Source of the DNA: JAJXWB01 sp965246795
Lineage (GTDB): Bacteria; Pseudomonadota; Alphaproteobacteria; Rhizobiales; Beijerinckiaceae
Reading direction: 5' to 3'
DNA length: 64,000 bases
Assembly (NCBI GenBank): GCA_965246795.1
Contig: CBDFFN010000008.1
Location: 434,001-498,000 of the forward strand
Each line of letters opens with the position of its first letter. The stretch's first letter is position 1. Below the pieces are notes generated by a model that saw nothing but the letters and a program-made list of their open reading frames with translations, made no database searches and was not told where the DNA came from. The translations under genes were made by a program, and so were the position numbers. This document shows positions 62,805-64,000 of this stretch, piece after piece.

Positions 62805-62954
62805 TCACCTGCAGCGGTGTGCGTTTTCCACCGCGGCCTCAAGCTGCTTGCGCGTGACGCCCCGCTTCTTGGTCCAGTAAGCCACCTCGTGTTTCTGATG
62901 CACGTTCACTCGATCGCGGTCTCCCTCGCTCGTCTTGATCGGATCGTTGGCCAT
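62805..62954 (-). CDS. DUF3606-type small protein
   Basis: 49 residues from ATG 62954, with a strong ribosome-binding site (taggagggaaca). The sequence MANDPIKTSEGDRDRVN then VHQKHEVAYWTKKRGVT and LEAAVENAH fits the DUF3606 pattern (RDRINV, YEVxYW, LGVS, L..AV). DUF3606 proteins usually have about 57 residues with a further helix; this one ends with HRCR, so it may be slightly truncated. Function unknown. Next to other small unknown genes, similar to stress-response gene neighbourhoods. Confidence 0.8.
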   Translation of the reverse strand: MANDPIKTSEGDRDRVNVHQKHEVAYWTKKRGVTRKQLEAAVENAHRCR

Positions 62955-63022
62955 TGTTCCCTCCTACTCGTAACCTAATGTCAGCAGGCATTCGTTACCG
63001 ACGGGGAAACCGAGTCGAGGCT

Positions 63023-63184
63023 CTACTTCCGCTGCTCCTGCGCAGAATTAACAGGCGCCTGGCTCTTCGCCTTCGTTTCGTCGCTGGCGTAGCGAGATGC
63101 GAGCATCCCGGCGGTCAGTGGTCCGAGCAGGATGGCCGCAACAAGGGCTCCGGCAATAATATCGAGTGGTGAGAAGTTGCGCAT
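63023..63184 (-). CDS. Small single-span membrane protein
   Basis: 53 residues from ATG 63184. One transmembrane helix (IIAGALVAAILLGPLTAGMLA) then a Lys/Glu/Gln-rich tail. The frame extends upstream to 63376 but that part is Arg/Cys-rich and not protein-like. No good ribosome-binding site was seen. Function unknown. Confidence 0.5.
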   Translation of the reverse strand: MRNFSPLDIIAGALVAAILLGPLTAGMLASRYASDETKAKSQAPVNSAQEQRK

Positions 63185-63631
63185 TGTGAATTTCGTTTGG
63201 AGACCACCGCAAAAGCCCGGCGCCGACTTTTCGTTCCGGCGGGGCGTTATCGAAAGGCGCCTGCGAACCACGCGGTATGCGGTTCGACCAACGCAGCGCC
63301 AAACAGCACCATGACAGCAGCCTCCGCATTGGCCGGCCCTCGCGGTGCGCGCTCCTGGCAACGGACGCGCGGCCACGTCTTGCGGCGCGGCTTGCGTGGC
63401 CGGTGCCGCCGCCGTCGTCAGGAAGCTTCATCGTCGCTCCCATTCCGTCGCCGCGCGAAGCCGACCCCGTCGAACTCAATGGTTTAGACGGCGGCGCCGG
63501 CGAGCGTGCGCGCCGGCCGTAAAGACCGTGCCCGTTGTGCTCGGCAGAGGTCGATGTCTGGCGCATCCGGCTTTACCCGCACTCGATCGCCGGCCTTCAC
63601 GCCCGCTTCCCACCGACACGGTATGCCGCCG
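63185..63631. other. Stretch without a convincing gene
   Basis: 447 nt where several long frames overlap on both strands, all Arg/Ala/Pro-rich, typical of GC-rich non-coding DNA. One minus-strand frame carries a Cys-rich run (QCGGCCHGAVWRC) but lacks a normal start. Nothing can be called. Confidence 0.4.
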
Positions 63632-63820
63632 TCAGGATCTGTCCATGACGGCTACGTCGATCAAGGAATTGTCGACCGCGCGAAGCGTCTGCTGCAACCA
63701 GTACAGGACGTAGCGTTTAGCATCCACTGGAACATCCACAACGGCGTGGACGCACTGGCCTTCGCGCCATTTGGCAAGCGCGTGTGGAAGTGCGATTTCA
63801 TTCTTGGCGTCAACGCTCAT
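63632..63820 (-). CDS. Possible small hypothetical protein
   Basis: 62 residues from ATG 63820. Mixed alpha/beta composition, without low complexity: LPHALAKWREGQCVHAVVDV and RYVLYWLQQTLRAVDNSLID. No ribosome-binding site is obvious. It reads more like a protein than the overlapping plus-strand frame. Function unknown. Confidence 0.35.
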   Translation of the reverse strand: MSVDAKNEIALPHALAKWREGQCVHAVVDVPVDAKRYVLYWLQQTLRAVDNSLIDVAVMDRS

Positions 63821-64000
63821 GACGCCGTAGCGTTCGCGCCGAGCCCAGCGACCGATTAGCGCGTCCGCTATCTGCCTTTCGTCTCAAACTCCCGGTGAGT
63901 CGTTGTCCTTGTCGTCAGCGTGATAAACATGGCGCACTGCCCGGCTCCGTGTGGCCATGCCGATCTGCGCCACGATACGAAGCGCTCTAGATGTTTTATC
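63821..64000. other. Window end, no gene seen
   Basis: 180 nt without a convincing gene; only a 24-codon frame on the minus strand from about 63958, too short to call. Confidence 0.4.

Noticed and set aside
63185..63260. Possible EcfG-like promoter (GGAAC...) upstream of the small membrane gene
   Set aside because: The -10 part reads GCTT rather than CGTT at the expected spacing, so the match is too weak.
63048..63566. Long Arg/Pro-rich minus-strand frame
   Set aside because: Overlaps other frames; composition of GC-rich non-coding DNA; no start signal. The small membrane frame inside is more plausible.

Overview
The window looks like chromosome of a soil or plant-associated alphaproteobacterium, probably of the order Hyphomicrobiales (Rhizobiales). 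The reasons are the high GC content, the mix of Dpp/Phn-type ABC transporters, GMC/SDR sugar-oxidation genes, many GGDEF-EAL proteins, a DUF3606-type small protein, and IS1182 and IS3 (IS51/IS407-like) elements. Genus cannot be fixed from the sequence alone. No rRNA or tRNA gene and no CRISPR array was seen. Family names are from memory of the families; no search was run.

Layout. 0-2 kb: a tandem SET-domain protein (5' end outside the window) overlapping a PLP aminotransferase. 2-9.3 kb (minus): molybdopterin oxidoreductase followed by a complete Dpp-type peptide/nickel-like ABC transporter, all overlapping or nearly so. 9.3-11.3 kb (plus): membrane fatty-acid desaturase and a MetX-like alpha/beta hydrolase. 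11.3-12.1 kb: two decayed gene fragments. 12.1-21.1 kb: a cluster of exported proteins, with a secreted metacaspase, two metzincin-like proteases, a class 3 lipase and several unknown membrane or secreted proteins. 21.5-28.1 kb: an accessory region with a very large NACHT/STAND-like NTPase whose 3' end is fused out of frame to a DNA-methylase fragment, then an SDR fragment and a decayed tyrosine recombinase.

28.2-38.9 kb is the most distinctive part. A tightly overlapping plus-strand operon encodes a DUF2064/TIGR04282-type transferase, a polytopic glycosyltransferase, a radical SAM/SPASM protein, a DPM1-like GT2 and a methyltransferase with an export signal. It is followed by a DoxX-like membrane protein and a three-gene PhnD/PhnC/PhnE-type transporter on the minus strand. 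Divergent from the transporter are a second radical SAM protein and selD (selenophosphate synthetase), which overlap by 4 nt. Together these suggest a selenium (selenate/selenite) uptake and activation locus, possibly linked to a sugar- or lipid-linked product.

39.5-47.2 kb: two SDRs, a DMT/YdcZ transporter, a VOC protein and a GMC oxidoreductase (minus), then a GH15 glucoamylase-type enzyme and an AraC regulator (plus); a carbohydrate-oxidation module. 47.4-48.9 kb: an IS1182-type element with a frameshifted transposase and an extra facing terminal repeat. 49.7-52.5 kb: four or five consecutive small coiled-coil genes of unknown role. 52.6-53.9 kb: a decayed IS3 element with both terminal repeats. 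54-60.5 kb: a signalling block with a PAS-GGDEF-EAL protein, a histidine kinase with an ethylene-receptor-like membrane domain and its response regulator, a 67-bp tandem repeat, and a membrane GGDEF-EAL protein. 60.7-64 kb: small unknown genes, clear terminators, a DUF3606 gene and poorly coding DNA.
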